Source: a virus. Taken from it: 31,454 nucleotides of DNA. Under the pieces are notes generated by a model. The model did no database searches, was not told the origin of the DNA, and saw only the letters and a program-made list of their open reading frames with translations. Numbering within the stretch: position 1 is the first letter of the stretch; each line of letters opens with the position of its first letter. The DNA lies in the IMG/VR virus record IMGVR_UViG_3300044533_000741, positions 1 to 31,454 of that record; one strand, given 5' to 3'. Positions 23,349-30,798 of this stretch are shown in pieces. A program made the translations under genes and the position numbers.

Positions 23349-23857
23349 GTGTTCAATTGCGCGAGGGTATTTGGCGGAATCGGTCGGGGCAGCGACTTGT
23401 CATCACGCACGACGGGCAGCAGTGGACGGACGGCGACACGCGTTATCCAGACAACGGAAGTTTTTACGGTCGTTATGGCGGCTGCAGCGAGCAGGATCTG
23501 GTGGAGCACATCGGGCCGTTTCCGGACAGGCCACAGCCGGACCAGCAAGCCAAGATCGAGCTATTGCGAACCACGTTGACACAACAGACATCCGAGATCG
23601 ATCGACTGCGGTCTGAGGTCGAGCGGCTGCAGGCGGAGATCGAGCGACTGCGAGTAGAGCTGCAGCAGTCCGAGATCCGGAACACTGCCGACGCTGACAC
23701 TGCAGAGTACACGGCACGGCTCGAGGGGATGCTCGACAACTCACGCGAGGCCCTGCGGGATCTGCAGGAGGACCACACGGCACTGGACAACCGGGCCGAG
23801 GGTGCTCGGTCGGCGTATTTGGCAGTCATTAAAACCCTGTGGGAGATGCGACGATGA
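23345..23857 (+). CDS. Coiled-coil protein with small N-terminal domain
   Basis: This 170-residue protein has an N-terminal beta-rich part (1-60) with DGQQWTDGDTRYPDNGSFYG and an Asp-Gly-rich turn. A long coiled coil follows (about 70-150, many Glu, Arg and Leu at heptad spacing). The architecture resembles the protein at 29872-30423. GTG 23345 overlaps the CsrA stop (GTGA). Its role is unknown. It may be an oligomeric adaptor in replication or recombination. Confidence 0.78.
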   Translation: MSVQLREGIWRNRSGQRLVITHDGQQWTDGDTRYPDNGSFYGRYGGCSEQDLVEHIGPFPDRPQPDQQAKIELLRTTLTQQTSEIDRLRSEVERLQAEIERLRVELQQSEIRNTADADTAEYTARLEGMLDNSREALRDLQEDHTALDNRAEGARSAYLAVIKTLWEMRR

Positions 23858-24765
23858 GCGAGTTGACGCGCGAGGAATGGCTGGCCCGGCGACGGTCCGG
23901 CATTGGTGGCTCAGACGTGGCGGCGGTCCTTGGGTTGAGTCCGTGGAAGAGCCCGAGGCAGGTCTGGCTGGACAAAACCACGGATTCGACGGAGGACCGG
24001 CAGACGATGCCTATGCTGCTCGGCGCCATACTCGAGCCCGAGGTGCTGCGGCTGTACAGCGAGCAGACCGGGGTGCCGGTGCGGCGGTCGCATCTGCTGT
24101 GGCGGCACGAGGTGCACCAGCATTTGATAGCCAACGTCGATGCCACGGCCAAGCATCGCATCGTCGAAGCCAAGACCGCCCGGAGTCGTGACGGCTGGGG
24201 CGAGCCGGGATCGGATGATGTGCCGGAGCAGTATTGGTTGCAGGTGCAGCATTATCTCTATGTCAGCGGCAGGGACTTCGCCGATTTGGCCGTCATGTTC
24301 CTGTCGGACCCGAAGCCCGAGGTTAGCATCTACACGATGAAGCCGGCCAGCGAGTACCCAGAGCTTGTGGCCGAGCTGAATGAGTGGTGGGCCCGCCATG
24401 TGATCGAGGGAGTGGAGCCGAGCCCGTACAGCACGAGCGAGGCGGCTGAGCGGTGGCGGCAGTCACGGCAAGGCAGTCGTGTCGATGCGACGCCAGCGGT
24501 GCTGGAGTCGGTCAGGCAGCTGGCGGCGGTCCGGGCGCAGCTGAAGGCATTGGAGCAGGAGGAGGAGCATCTCAAGCTCGAGATCCAGCTGCACATGCAG
24601 GACGGCGAGCAGCTGTGCGACGGCGATGCGGTGCTGGCAACGTGGAAGAGCAGCAGCAGCAGCCGGCTGGATCTCGGCCAGCTGCGGCAGAGGTATCCGG
24701 AGCAGGCGGCGGAGTGTACTGTCGCCAGTGTGAGTCGTAGGTTTTTACTCAAGGGGCAGAAGTGA
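23854..24765 (+). CDS. YqaJ-type viral recombinase exonuclease
   Basis: This 303-residue protein matches YqaJ-type (lambda exonuclease-like) recombinases. RRRSGIGGSDVAAVLGLSP at 12-30 is a typical opening, then GAILEPEV with E61, NVDAT with D96 and VEAKTA with E106 and K108, the nuclease residues. Helices and a coiled part (about 215-250) follow. Such enzymes degrade one DNA strand so that the partner annealase can pair ends. The RecT-like gene lies directly downstream. ATG 23854 overlaps the previous stop (ATGA) with GGGAG upstream. Confidence 0.92.
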   Translation: MSELTREEWLARRRSGIGGSDVAAVLGLSPWKSPRQVWLDKTTDSTEDRQTMPMLLGAILEPEVLRLYSEQTGVPVRRSHLLWRHEVHQHLIANVDATAKHRIVEAKTARSRDGWGEPGSDDVPEQYWLQVQHYLYVSGRDFADLAVMFLSDPKPEVSIYTMKPASEYPELVAELNEWWARHVIEGVEPSPYSTSEAAERWRQSRQGSRVDATPAVLESVRQLAAVRAQLKALEQEEEHLKLEIQLHMQDGEQLCDGDAVLATWKSSSSSRLDLGQLRQRYPEQAAECTVASVSRRFLLKGQK

Positions 24766-25718
24766 TGAGTGAGCTGATTAAGGCCGGCAACTGGTTGACG
24801 GCAACAACGATGGAGCAGGCCATCAAGGTGGCTGAGATGCTGGCCAAGTCGACGCTGGTGCCGAAGGCTTACCACGGCCAGCCAGCCAATGTGCTGGTGG
24901 CCATGGCCTACGGCGAGTCGTTCGGGATGCAGCCATTGCAGGCAATGCAGTCGGTCGCAGTGGTGAATGGGATGCCAGGGCTCTACGGCGACGGGCTCCT
25001 CGCAGTCTGTCGCAGCTGCTCCGACTGGGAGTGGATGCAGGAGGCGGTGGACGGTGAGACGGCCATCTGCACAGCCAAGCGGCGGAATGAGCCCGAGGTG
25101 ACAGCGACGTTCAGCGTGGCAGACGCCAAGCGGGCCCAGCTGTGGGGCAAGCAGGGCCCGTGGACGCAGTACCCGATGCGGATGCTGGCCATGCGAGCGA
25201 GGGCCTTCGCGCTCCGCAACCTGTACGCCGATGTGCTCCGCGGCATGGGGTCGGCCGAGGAGCTGCAAGACATTCCGGCGGAGATGCCGGCGGTGCAGGT
25301 GGAGCCGGCCCGGATTGACAATGCTGAGCAGCCCCAGACGAAGGCGGCGGCTATCCTCACCAAGGCGCGAGCCCGGCGGCAGCCGAAGCCGGCGGCCATC
25401 CCCGAGGTGATCGAGACGCAGCCGGAGCCGGTGACTGCCGAGGAATCCTCGGTGGCTCAGGACGACGCCAGACGGGTCGAGAATCTGGCCGACATCCGGA
25501 CCATCGGGCGGACGTGGGCCGAGCGGTACAGCCCGCAGCACAAGCTGGTGGTGGCGCTGCGAGGGATCTATGTCAGCCTGAATGATGGCGACATCGCGGC
25601 GGCACGGACAGCCACAGAGGCAGCCTATGCGGCCATCACGGACATCGACGCCGACGATCAGCCCGACGCTGTGCGGGAGTGGCAGGCGATTGCGGCTTAT
25701 GTGGAGGGGCAGACGTGA
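24765..25718 (+). CDS. RecT-like single-strand annealing protein
   Basis: This 317-residue protein matches RecT-family annealases. It has KVAEMLAKSTLVPKAYHG, then VLVAMAYGESFGMQPLQAMQ and VVNGMPGLYGDGLLAV, near residues 20-85. A later MRMLAMRARAFALRNLY stretch is also typical. The C-terminal 100 residues are acidic and less conserved. Annealases coat and pair single strands and work with the adjacent exonuclease. ATG 24765 overlaps the previous stop (TGATG). GTG 24762 is an alternative that adds one residue. Confidence 0.88.
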   Translation: MSELIKAGNWLTATTMEQAIKVAEMLAKSTLVPKAYHGQPANVLVAMAYGESFGMQPLQAMQSVAVVNGMPGLYGDGLLAVCRSCSDWEWMQEAVDGETAICTAKRRNEPEVTATFSVADAKRAQLWGKQGPWTQYPMRMLAMRARAFALRNLYADVLRGMGSAEELQDIPAEMPAVQVEPARIDNAEQPQTKAAAILTKARARRQPKPAAIPEVIETQPEPVTAEESSVAQDDARRVENLADIRTIGRTWAERYSPQHKLVVALRGIYVSLNDGDIAAARTATEAAYAAITDIDADDQPDAVREWQAIAAYVEGQT

Positions 25719-25915
25719 TCTGGGCAATGGTGACAGACGGCACGCAGACAAAGCGGCTCGGGTTTACAGCCCTGCCGCGGCAGGGCGAAGAGCTGGAGGC
25801 GGCCATCAGCACGCCAGCAGAGCGCAGGCATCGAGTGATTACAGTAGTGCACTCGGCGCAGCTGGACCCGACGATTCTGGTGGCACGAATTGAAGGAGGC
25901 GGCAATGACAACTGA
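25715..25915 (+). CDS. Small unknown protein
   Basis: This 66-residue protein begins MIWAMVTDGTQTKRLGF, with a beta-rich pattern. GTG 25715 lies behind GGAGGGG and overlaps the previous stop (GTGA). The end overlaps the tiny membrane gene by 11 bases. No family is recognised. Confidence 0.75.
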   Translation: MIWAMVTDGTQTKRLGFTALPRQGEELEAAISTPAERRHRVITVVHSAQLDPTILVARIEGGGNDN

Positions 25916-26045
25916 GCTCGCTCTGGCTGGCCTCTGCCTGTGGGTGCTGGGCTATGCCGTGGGCAATGTGGTCGGGTTCGTGCGGTCGATTCTGGCCGAT
26001 CTCGAGGGCTCTTACGTAGTGGATGCCATGTATGACGACCAATGA
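25905..26045 (+). CDS. Tiny membrane protein 1, 46 residues
   Basis: ATG 25905 has GGAGGCGG upstream. The product has one hydrophobic helix (residues about 4-27, ELALAGLCLWVLGYAVGN) and a short polar tail. It overlaps the next tiny membrane protein by 14 bases. A role in lysis, antiholin action or superinfection exclusion is possible, with no direct support. Confidence 0.65.
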   Translation: MTTELALAGLCLWVLGYAVGNVVGFVRSILADLEGSYVVDAMYDDQ

Positions 26046-26145
26046 CGCATTCTGGCTCGGGTTCGCGGCGGGTGTGCCGGCGGCATCGGTGGCCATTGTG
26101 GCCATCATGCTGATTTGTTTGTGGTTTCTTGAAGGGGAGGAATGA
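26032..26145 (+). CDS. Tiny membrane protein 2, 37 residues
   Basis: ATG 26032 lies inside the previous gene in another frame. The product has one hydrophobic helix (residues about 6-33, ending in ICLWF) and an acidic tail. It is coupled to the next gene by ATGA. No clear ribosome binding site precedes it, so it may depend on translation of the upstream gene. Confidence 0.6.
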   Translation: MTTNDAFWLGFAAGVPAASVAIVAIMLICLWFLEGEE

Positions 26146-26849
26146 TGAGCAAAAGCAAGCTGCCCACGCGGGCGAGCGAAATCGAGGAGCTGACACAGCG
26201 GGCGAACCATCTCGCCAGCGAGTGCCAAGAGGCTATCCAGCAGGTGGTCTGGTACGCTGTGGAGTGCGGCGAGGCTCTGCAGGCCGTCAAGGCTGAGCTC
26301 GGCCACGGCAGGTGGCTCCAGTGGCTGGATGAGGACTGGCAGCACAGCGGTCGGACAGCCGAGCGGTATATGCAGCTGGCAGCCAACCGTGGACTTCTCG
26401 AGCAGCGGCAGCCGGAGTCACTGCGGCAGGCGGTCGCACTGATCGTCGAGGCCAAGGGCAGCGGCAAGCCCAAGCCGGAGCCCCGGCCCGAGCCGAAGCC
26501 GGCTGTCACGGTGCGGCACGTGGTGCCGGATCAGGTGCAACAGCTGGAGGAGGACGGCCCCGGCGATGACGTCGACGACGATGACGACTACAGCTACGAC
26601 CACGAGCGGCCAGCGGTCCCTCAGCATGTGGTGCCGACGCCACGGGCCGAGAAGCCAAAGGCAGGCCCGGAGGTGCGGCAGGACGCCAGCGATCTGCTGC
26701 ACAGTCTGCTGCAGCTGAGGCCGATGGATCTGCTGGAGCTGCTGGAGACGGTGCTGATCGAGCATCACCAGCGGCATCCGGAACGGCAGGGGGTGACATT
26801 GGGCAAGCTCACGACGATCAGGCAACGCATTATGCAGGGAGAGTTCTAA
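26142..26849 (+). CDS. DUF3102-like protein
   Basis: This 235-residue protein has a helical N-terminal domain (about 10-95) with CGEALQAVKAELGHGRWLQW and TAERYMQLAA, matching the DUF3102-type pattern of phage and plasmid proteins that pair a helical region with HTH-like helices. A Pro/Lys/Glu-rich linker (about 105-165) contains an Asp run. The C-terminal part is helical again. The function is unknown; DNA binding is possible. ATG 26142 has GGGGAGG upstream. Confidence 0.8.
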   Translation: MMSKSKLPTRASEIEELTQRANHLASECQEAIQQVVWYAVECGEALQAVKAELGHGRWLQWLDEDWQHSGRTAERYMQLAANRGLLEQRQPESLRQAVALIVEAKGSGKPKPEPRPEPKPAVTVRHVVPDQVQQLEEDGPGDDVDDDDDYSYDHERPAVPQHVVPTPRAEKPKAGPEVRQDASDLLHSLLQLRPMDLLELLETVLIEHHQRHPERQGVTLGKLTTIRQRIMQGEF

Positions 26850-27412
26850 TGACGACAAAAAAACAGGCAACCAAGCTCGACAGAAAGACAACCGCACGGG
26901 TTGATGCGATGGTGATCAGGTGTGCGGACGCCAAGGTTAAGGAGTCCTGCCAGTCGCTGATCGGGGTTCTTGCAGAGAAGGGCATCACAGTTACGTTTGA
27001 TCAATTGGAATGGTCTGTACAGAAGCTCGGGCTCAAGTGGCGTGACGTGTTTCTTCCGGCAACAAGGCTGGAAAGAGGGTACGCTGGGCCACCAGGGAGC
27101 AAAACGCAGGAGCCGGCCAGCGGTCCCGACATGCAGGCTGTGCTTGATCGCATCGAGCAGCTGGAACAGACACTGACGACGAGCGGGCTGGCGGAATACA
27201 GGGGGCTGCATCGGCAGGCCCATGAGCAGGCCCAGCTGGCGAAAGACAGGGCACTGGCCATTCAGGCTGACGTGAAAAAAACGCTGGAATGGACGCAGAC
27301 GCTGGCATCTGTTGCAAGCAAGGTGAGCAGAATGGAAAACTGGCTTTTCAAAGTGCTTCTGCATGTTGTTCCGCAGACTGATTTAAGCGAAAAAGAGGAG
27401 GCCCAGCAATGA
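26849..27412 (+). CDS. Helical/coiled-coil protein, unknown
   Basis: This 187-residue protein begins MTTKKQATKLDRKTTAR. Residues 30-70 look like a small helical domain that could contain an HTH (GVLAEKGITVTFDQLEW). Later parts form coiled coil (LDRIEQLEQTL, about 98-108) and another helix. The DNA is somewhat less GC-rich than its neighbours. ATG 26849 overlaps the previous stop (TAATG). The function is not known. Confidence 0.75.
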   Translation: MTTKKQATKLDRKTTARVDAMVIRCADAKVKESCQSLIGVLAEKGITVTFDQLEWSVQKLGLKWRDVFLPATRLERGYAGPPGSKTQEPASGPDMQAVLDRIEQLEQTLTTSGLAEYRGLHRQAHEQAQLAKDRALAIQADVKKTLEWTQTLASVASKVSRMENWLFKVLLHVVPQTDLSEKEEAQQ

Positions 27413-27729
27413 ACACAGACCAAGAACTGGAGCAGATCGGCCAGGCCCTCAGCGGAGTCATGCAGGCAGTCGCCAGCATCGAGGCAGCAAGCAAGCAGAT
27501 CCGGCTGCGGGTGTACCAGCCACCAGCGGAGACCCTGCAGCAGCATCTGCAGGACGCGATCTTGCGGATCTCGACGCTGGAGGGCACTGTCGCGACACTG
27601 CGGGACAGGCTGCACGCGCTGGAGGTCGACGTCGATTCGATGGGGCAGGTGCCGGCTCCGCCGGCCAAGTCACAACCACAGCAGCGCCTCGACGCGGGAT
27701 CTGGCCTGGTTATTGTGGACGTAATCTGA
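27409..27729 (+). CDS. Coiled-coil protein, unknown
   Basis: This 106-residue protein has two heptad-like stretches (about 5-25 and 40-78) and a Pro/Ala-rich tail. It overlaps the previous gene by ATGA. It may pair with the previous coiled-coil protein. It ends the operon before a strong terminator. Confidence 0.75.
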   Translation: MNTDQELEQIGQALSGVMQAVASIEAASKQIRLRVYQPPAETLQQHLQDAILRISTLEGTVATLRDRLHALEVDVDSMGQVPAPPAKSQPQQRLDAGSGLVIVDVI

Positions 27730-27738
27730 TCAGGCGGT

Positions 27739-27855
27739 ATGATGTGGGCGGCGGTGTACGAGACTGCCACGCATGAGATTCCCGGCCCAGTGCCGGACAA
27801 GCCCACCCGGAGCAGCTCGTACCTGTTCCGAGGTGGGCTTTTTTATTGCAGGTGA
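27739..27855 (+). CDS. Possible 38-residue ORF across the terminator
   Basis: ATG 27739 follows AGGCGG and reads MMWAAVYETATHEIPGPVPD to TGA 27853-27855. The frame runs through the terminator hairpin, which makes a translated role doubtful. It is recorded because it has a start signal and could modulate terminator folding as a leader peptide would. Confidence 0.2.
   Translation: MMWAAVYETATHEIPGPVPDKPTRSSSYLFRGGLFYCR
27756..27846 (+). terminator. Strong terminator, pseudoknot-capable
   Basis: AAGCCCACC (27799-27807) and GGTGGGCTT (27832-27840) form a 9-bp stem followed by TTTT ATT, giving a six-T run. Inside, CGGA and TCCG extend the stem by four pairs around an unpaired A. GTACGAG at 27756-27762 is complementary to CTCGTAC at 27816-27822 in the loop, so a pseudoknot or rival fold is possible. 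A small upstream hairpin CCGGC / GCCGG (27782-27796) also occurs. It separates the upstream operon from the replication initiator gene. Confidence 0.8.
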
Positions 27856-27858
27856 GCT

Positions 27859-28842
27859 ATGGCTGGAGACTGGATCAAAATTGAGCACGTGACACCAGAC
27901 AAGCCCGAGGTCTGGCAGATCGCAGAGACTCTCGGGATTGACGCTGACGCGGTGGTCGGCAAGCTGGTGCGGATCTGGGTCTGGGCGGACCAGCAGACCA
28001 CAGACGGTAACGCTCGCAGCGTTACAAAAGCGTTACTGGATCGTATCAGCGGCGTTACAGGTTTTGCTGCGGCCATGGTTGAGGCTGGATGGCTGCAGCA
28101 GGCTGAGGGCGGTGTTCAGTTTGTCAATTTTGAGCGACACAACGGCGAAACCGCAAAACAGCGGGCTTTGACGGCCAAACGAGTGCAGAAGCACAGGGCT
28201 GCTGGGGCTGCTGAAACGAAAGTGAAACGCCAGTGTAACGCTGCTGGCGTTACATCACCGTTACCAGAGAAGAGAAGAGAAGAGAAGAACAATAAAACAG
28301 ATATAGAGACACGCACGCACGCACGCGCGATTGACGACTCTGCGGCAGCAGACCCGCCAGTCACTCCAGTGACCACCACCCCGGCGAGCTCAGTCGTCAC
28401 CGATCTCGATGGCCCCGGCGAGCAAATCATCGTGCCGGAGCGGATGCAGCATCCCGACGTCATGGCAGCAGCTCGCAGGTGGTTCCGGCATCTGCAGCAG
28501 AAGGACCCGACGCGGGTGCCACTGCCGTCGAGCCCCCAGCTGCAGGAATGGTGGGCGAGGGCAGGGCGGCTCGGTCCGCAGAGGTTTCTGGAGGCGGTGT
28601 CTTTTTCGGTGTCTCGAGGTTATCTGAATCTGGTTGAGGAGTCTCAGAGTGAGCAGCACGGTCGCACAGGGCAGCAGCCCACAAAAAACGAGCAGCGAGA
28701 AAGCAACAACCGAAACGCCTTCGCGAAGCTCCTCGGTGAGGATTTCGCGGACGCTCATTTTTCTCTGCCATTCCAAGCGGGTGGAGTTCTCGGAGGCGCA
28801 GGCCATGACGTGGGTGACAGCCCTCAGCTGCTTCCCGGTTGA
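27859..28842 (+). CDS. Replication initiator (lambda O-like)
   Basis: This 327-residue protein has a domain (about 1-120) of the kind seen in phage replication initiators: DWIKIEHVTPDKPEVWQIAE, then GKLVRIWVWADQQ and a VNFERHNG close. A charged, low-complexity linker (about 130-185) follows. The C-terminal part (about 195-270) is helical with VMAAARRWFRHL. The gene contains iterons and simple repeats, as lambda O contains its origin. It would bind the iterons and recruit host or phage helicase. The end overlaps the next gene by 38 bases. Confidence 0.75.
   Translation: MAGDWIKIEHVTPDKPEVWQIAETLGIDADAVVGKLVRIWVWADQQTTDGNARSVTKALLDRISGVTGFAAAMVEAGWLQQAEGGVQFVNFERHNGETAKQRALTAKRVQKHRAAGAAETKVKRQCNAAGVTSPLPEKRREEKNNKTDIETRTHARAIDDSAAADPPVTPVTTTPASSVVTDLDGPGEQIIVPERMQHPDVMAAARRWFRHLQQKDPTRVPLPSSPQLQEWWARAGRLGPQRFLEAVSFSVSRGYLNLVEESQSEQHGRTGQQPTKNEQRESNNRNAFAKLLGEDFADAHFSLPFQAGGVLGGAGHDVGDSPQLLPG
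28007..28264 (+). repeat. Iteron cluster AGCGTTAC, probable replication origin
   Basis: Copies of AGCGTTAC or its close variants lie at 28007 (reverse), 28018, 28029 and 28051 (GGCGTTAC), then 28235 (reverse), 28246 (GGCGTTAC) and 28257 (ACCGTTAC). Starts are 11 bases apart or twice that, one helical turn. Each group opens with an inverted copy, giving palindromes at 28007-28025 and 28235-28253. An A-rich stretch follows at 28285-28306. Confidence 0.8.
28266..28289 (+). repeat. AGAGA microsatellite
   Basis: Four AGAGA units (28266-28285) plus AGAA, in the coding linker of the initiator gene. This purine-rich strand borders the A-rich segment and could help duplex opening. Confidence 0.75.
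28311..28326 (+). repeat. ACGC microsatellite
   Basis: Four ACGC units in a row, encoding RTHARA-type residues in the initiator linker. It lies just after the A-rich stretch. Confidence 0.75.
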
Positions 28843-29032
28843 GCTGGTGGAGTATTGCGGGACGATGCTGGCACTGAGCGGCGACCCGTTTCCGCAGTTG
28901 GGGGATCTGGTGATTCGCATTCAGACCGAGCAGAGCAAGCGGTCGACGCAGGTGACACAGGCAGACCCTTCGCGGCCGACGGCGGCCACGGTGAGGGCAG
29001 TGATGAAGGCCATGAATTTGGGAGAGGTGTAA
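28805..29032 (+). CDS. Small protein overlapping the initiator 3' end
   Basis: This 75-residue protein begins MTWVTALSCFPVELVEYCG and continues with DPFPQLGDLVIRIQTEQ. ATG 28805 has GGAGG at 28792-28796. The frame is open upstream, and GTG 28781 would add VEFSEAQA, which looks like a natural continuation of the same helix. A +1 shift from the initiator gene would also fuse the two. The function is unknown. A helicase-loader or accessory role is possible from position. Confidence 0.65.
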   Translation: MTWVTALSCFPVELVEYCGTMLALSGDPFPQLGDLVIRIQTEQSKRSTQVTQADPSRPTAATVRAVMKAMNLGEV

Positions 29033-29310
29033 TGCAAGTTCAACGCATGAGCCACAGCAAGTGGCGGCAGGTGCTCGACGCCTTCGAGGCCAGCGGTTAC
29101 ACGGCCCCAATGACCGACGAGCTGTTTGAGGCTCTCAGCCACTGCAGCGGCGACTCACCACGGCTGGCCCCGTATCTCCGCGAGGTCGAGCGACGCAAGG
29201 CGGCGGTGATCACAGAGCGCGAGGCCGAGGGCTACGGCTGGGTGCCAGACCCGGTCGAGGTGCAGCTGGTGCATGACCCGAGGATGGCAAGGAGTCGTTA
29301 CGATGAGTAG
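29032..29310 (+). CDS. Small unknown protein
   Basis: This 92-residue protein begins MQVQRMSHSKWRQVLDAFEA and has a helical N terminus, a Cys-containing middle and an acidic tail. ATG 29032 overlaps the previous stop (TAATG) with GGGAGAGG upstream. No family is recognised. Confidence 0.75.
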   Translation: MQVQRMSHSKWRQVLDAFEASGYTAPMTDELFEALSHCSGDSPRLAPYLREVERRKAAVITEREAEGYGWVPDPVEVQLVHDPRMARSRYDE

Positions 29311-29545
29311 GCCAGCGGAGGCATTGCAGCCACTGAGCGCGGAGCAGCTGCAGCAGGTCGCGGTGATTCTGCGGCGGCATCAGGAGTGGCTCAGGATGGG
29401 ATTCGAGCGGCCACGGTGGCGCGACTTCCTCAGCGAGGTCGAGCGGCAGCTGGGCCGGCCAGTGACGGAGCAGGCGATGCGCGTGCATTGCCTGAACACC
29501 CTTCGGTGTATGCCGAGGGAGATTTTTCGGTACGTGGGATTTTGA
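29303..29545 (+). CDS. Small unknown protein, HTH-like pattern
   Basis: This 80-residue protein is helical and basic, with LSEVERQLGRPVTEQAMRVH in the second half, which could fold as an HTH, though weakly. ATG 29303 follows AAGGAG and overlaps the previous stop by 8 bases. The end is MPREIFRYVGF. Confidence 0.7.
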   Translation: MSRPAEALQPLSAEQLQQVAVILRRHQEWLRMGFERPRWRDFLSEVERQLGRPVTEQAMRVHCLNTLRCMPREIFRYVGF

Positions 29546-29560
29546 GGGGAGGGTGTGACG

Positions 29561-29875
29561 ATGACAGAGCGAAGGTGTGGGAATTGCAGGTGGTGGGCCG
29601 CAGGGCCAACAGGCAGCGGATTGTGTCACAGGCAACCGCCAATGGCTGGGATTGATGACGCTTTCCCGGTGACACACAGAATAGACCGCTGCGGTGAGTG
29701 GTCGGACGCTAGCATCACCCCAGAGCAGGAGGAGCGGCAGGAACTGACACGGCGGTTTGCGCTGGCGATCATGAGCACGGAATACGGTGGCAATTTGGAG
29801 CCTGATCGGGTCTGGTCGGCAGCAAAAAGTTTTGCAGCGGCAGAACCGCAGATTCAGAGGGAGAATGAGCAGTGA
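29561..29875 (+). CDS. Small Cys-rich protein (zinc-binding pattern)
   Basis: This 104-residue protein has CGNCRWW at 6-12, then GLCHRQPP and RCGEW, giving four or five Cys arranged as in small phage zinc-binding proteins. The C-terminal half is helical. ATG 29561 follows GGAGGG (29547-29553). It overlaps the next gene by GTGA. The function is not known. Confidence 0.78.
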   Translation: MTERRCGNCRWWAAGPTGSGLCHRQPPMAGIDDAFPVTHRIDRCGEWSDASITPEQEERQELTRRFALAIMSTEYGGNLEPDRVWSAAKSFAAAEPQIQRENEQ

Positions 29876-30423
29876 GCGACGAACAGACACAGCAGGCAGA
29901 CGACCCGAGCGGGCCGGGCTGGCGGGATGTTGAGGTGGGTGAGATTCTGCGGCCGGGTGATGTGTTCCGCGACGGTCACAACGTATGGGCGTACACTGAG
30001 AACACTGGCGTCACGGTACGCGACGGATGGCAGCGCAAATACCGCCGACGCATCGAGCCACAACAGCAGCCGAGCGACAGCGAGCCGGAGACGATGGAGC
30101 AGTTGCGGAAGCGGCTGGCGACGTTGCACAATCTGGCGGAGATGTCTCGGCGACAGGTCGCGGACGAGGCGCAAAAAATCGAGCAGTTGAGGGAGCAGGT
30201 GACGACGTTGACGCGGGAACGCGATCGGTACCGCAACCAGTTGGCCGGAGCGATCGAGCACAGCAGCGCAGCGGCAGCACAGCAGCAGGTGCTGGAGGCC
30301 CTGCAGACGTGGCTGAGGCCAGTGCTAGAGTTGGTGGCAGAACATCCCGAGGAGGCCAGCCCGCTGGCTGTGGCTGTGCTGGGATATCTGCCGGGGATTG
30401 CGTCCCGATTGATCGAGGAGTGA
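29872..30423 (+). CDS. Coiled-coil protein with GWRDVEVGE-type domain
   Basis: This 183-residue protein has an N-terminal domain with GWRDVEVGEILRPGDVF and a later DGWQRKYRRRI, a pattern common in phage proteins. A coiled coil runs from about 75 to 125. A hydrophobic helical C terminus (PLAVAVLGYLPGIASRLI) ends it. GTG 29872 overlaps the previous stop (GTGA). Its layout resembles the protein at 23345-23857. Confidence 0.78.
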   Translation: MSDEQTQQADDPSGPGWRDVEVGEILRPGDVFRDGHNVWAYTENTGVTVRDGWQRKYRRRIEPQQQPSDSEPETMEQLRKRLATLHNLAEMSRRQVADEAQKIEQLREQVTTLTRERDRYRNQLAGAIEHSSAAAAQQQVLEALQTWLRPVLELVAEHPEEASPLAVAVLGYLPGIASRLIEE

Positions 30424-30426
30424 CCA

Positions 30427-30798
30427 ATGGCAGACGATTTCCCGGTGTGTTTAGAGGGTGAGCGGCTGGCATTTGTTGCCGAGTACATCGCGCATGATAT
30501 GCTGCCCGGTGGCGTGCATCTGTCGCGACCCGAGGACGTGGGCAGCAGCTGGGATGGTGCCAGTATTCCCCGTTACATGCGATGGATTATCGGGCACCCA
30601 TTATCACCAGAACTGAGGCAGGCGTCTTACTGGCACGATAGGATCTGCGAGGGCAGCGAGACGCCCGAGGATAGAATGGTGGCTGACGCGGTGTTTCTGC
30701 TGCTGTTGCAAAGGGCTAATGTGAGCAGGTGGCGGCGGTGGGCTATGTGGCTCGCTGTCAGGTTCTATGCGGTTTGCATTTGGAGGGTGAAAGCATGA
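30427..30798 (+). CDS. DUF1353 family protein
   Basis: This 123-residue protein matches DUF1353: SWDGASIPRYMRW (43-49 core), a His-Asp pair at 70-71, then DRMVADAVF and a hydrophobic C terminus with VRFYAVCIW. The family is widespread in phages and of unproven function; the conserved Asp and His pattern suggests an enzyme or metal site. ATG 30427 lies three bases after the previous stop. The end is coupled by ATGA to the next gene. Confidence 0.85.
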   Translation: MADDFPVCLEGERLAFVAEYIAHDMLPGGVHLSRPEDVGSSWDGASIPRYMRWIIGHPLSPELRQASYWHDRICEGSETPEDRMVADAVFLLLLQRANVSRWRRWAMWLAVRFYAVCIWRVKA

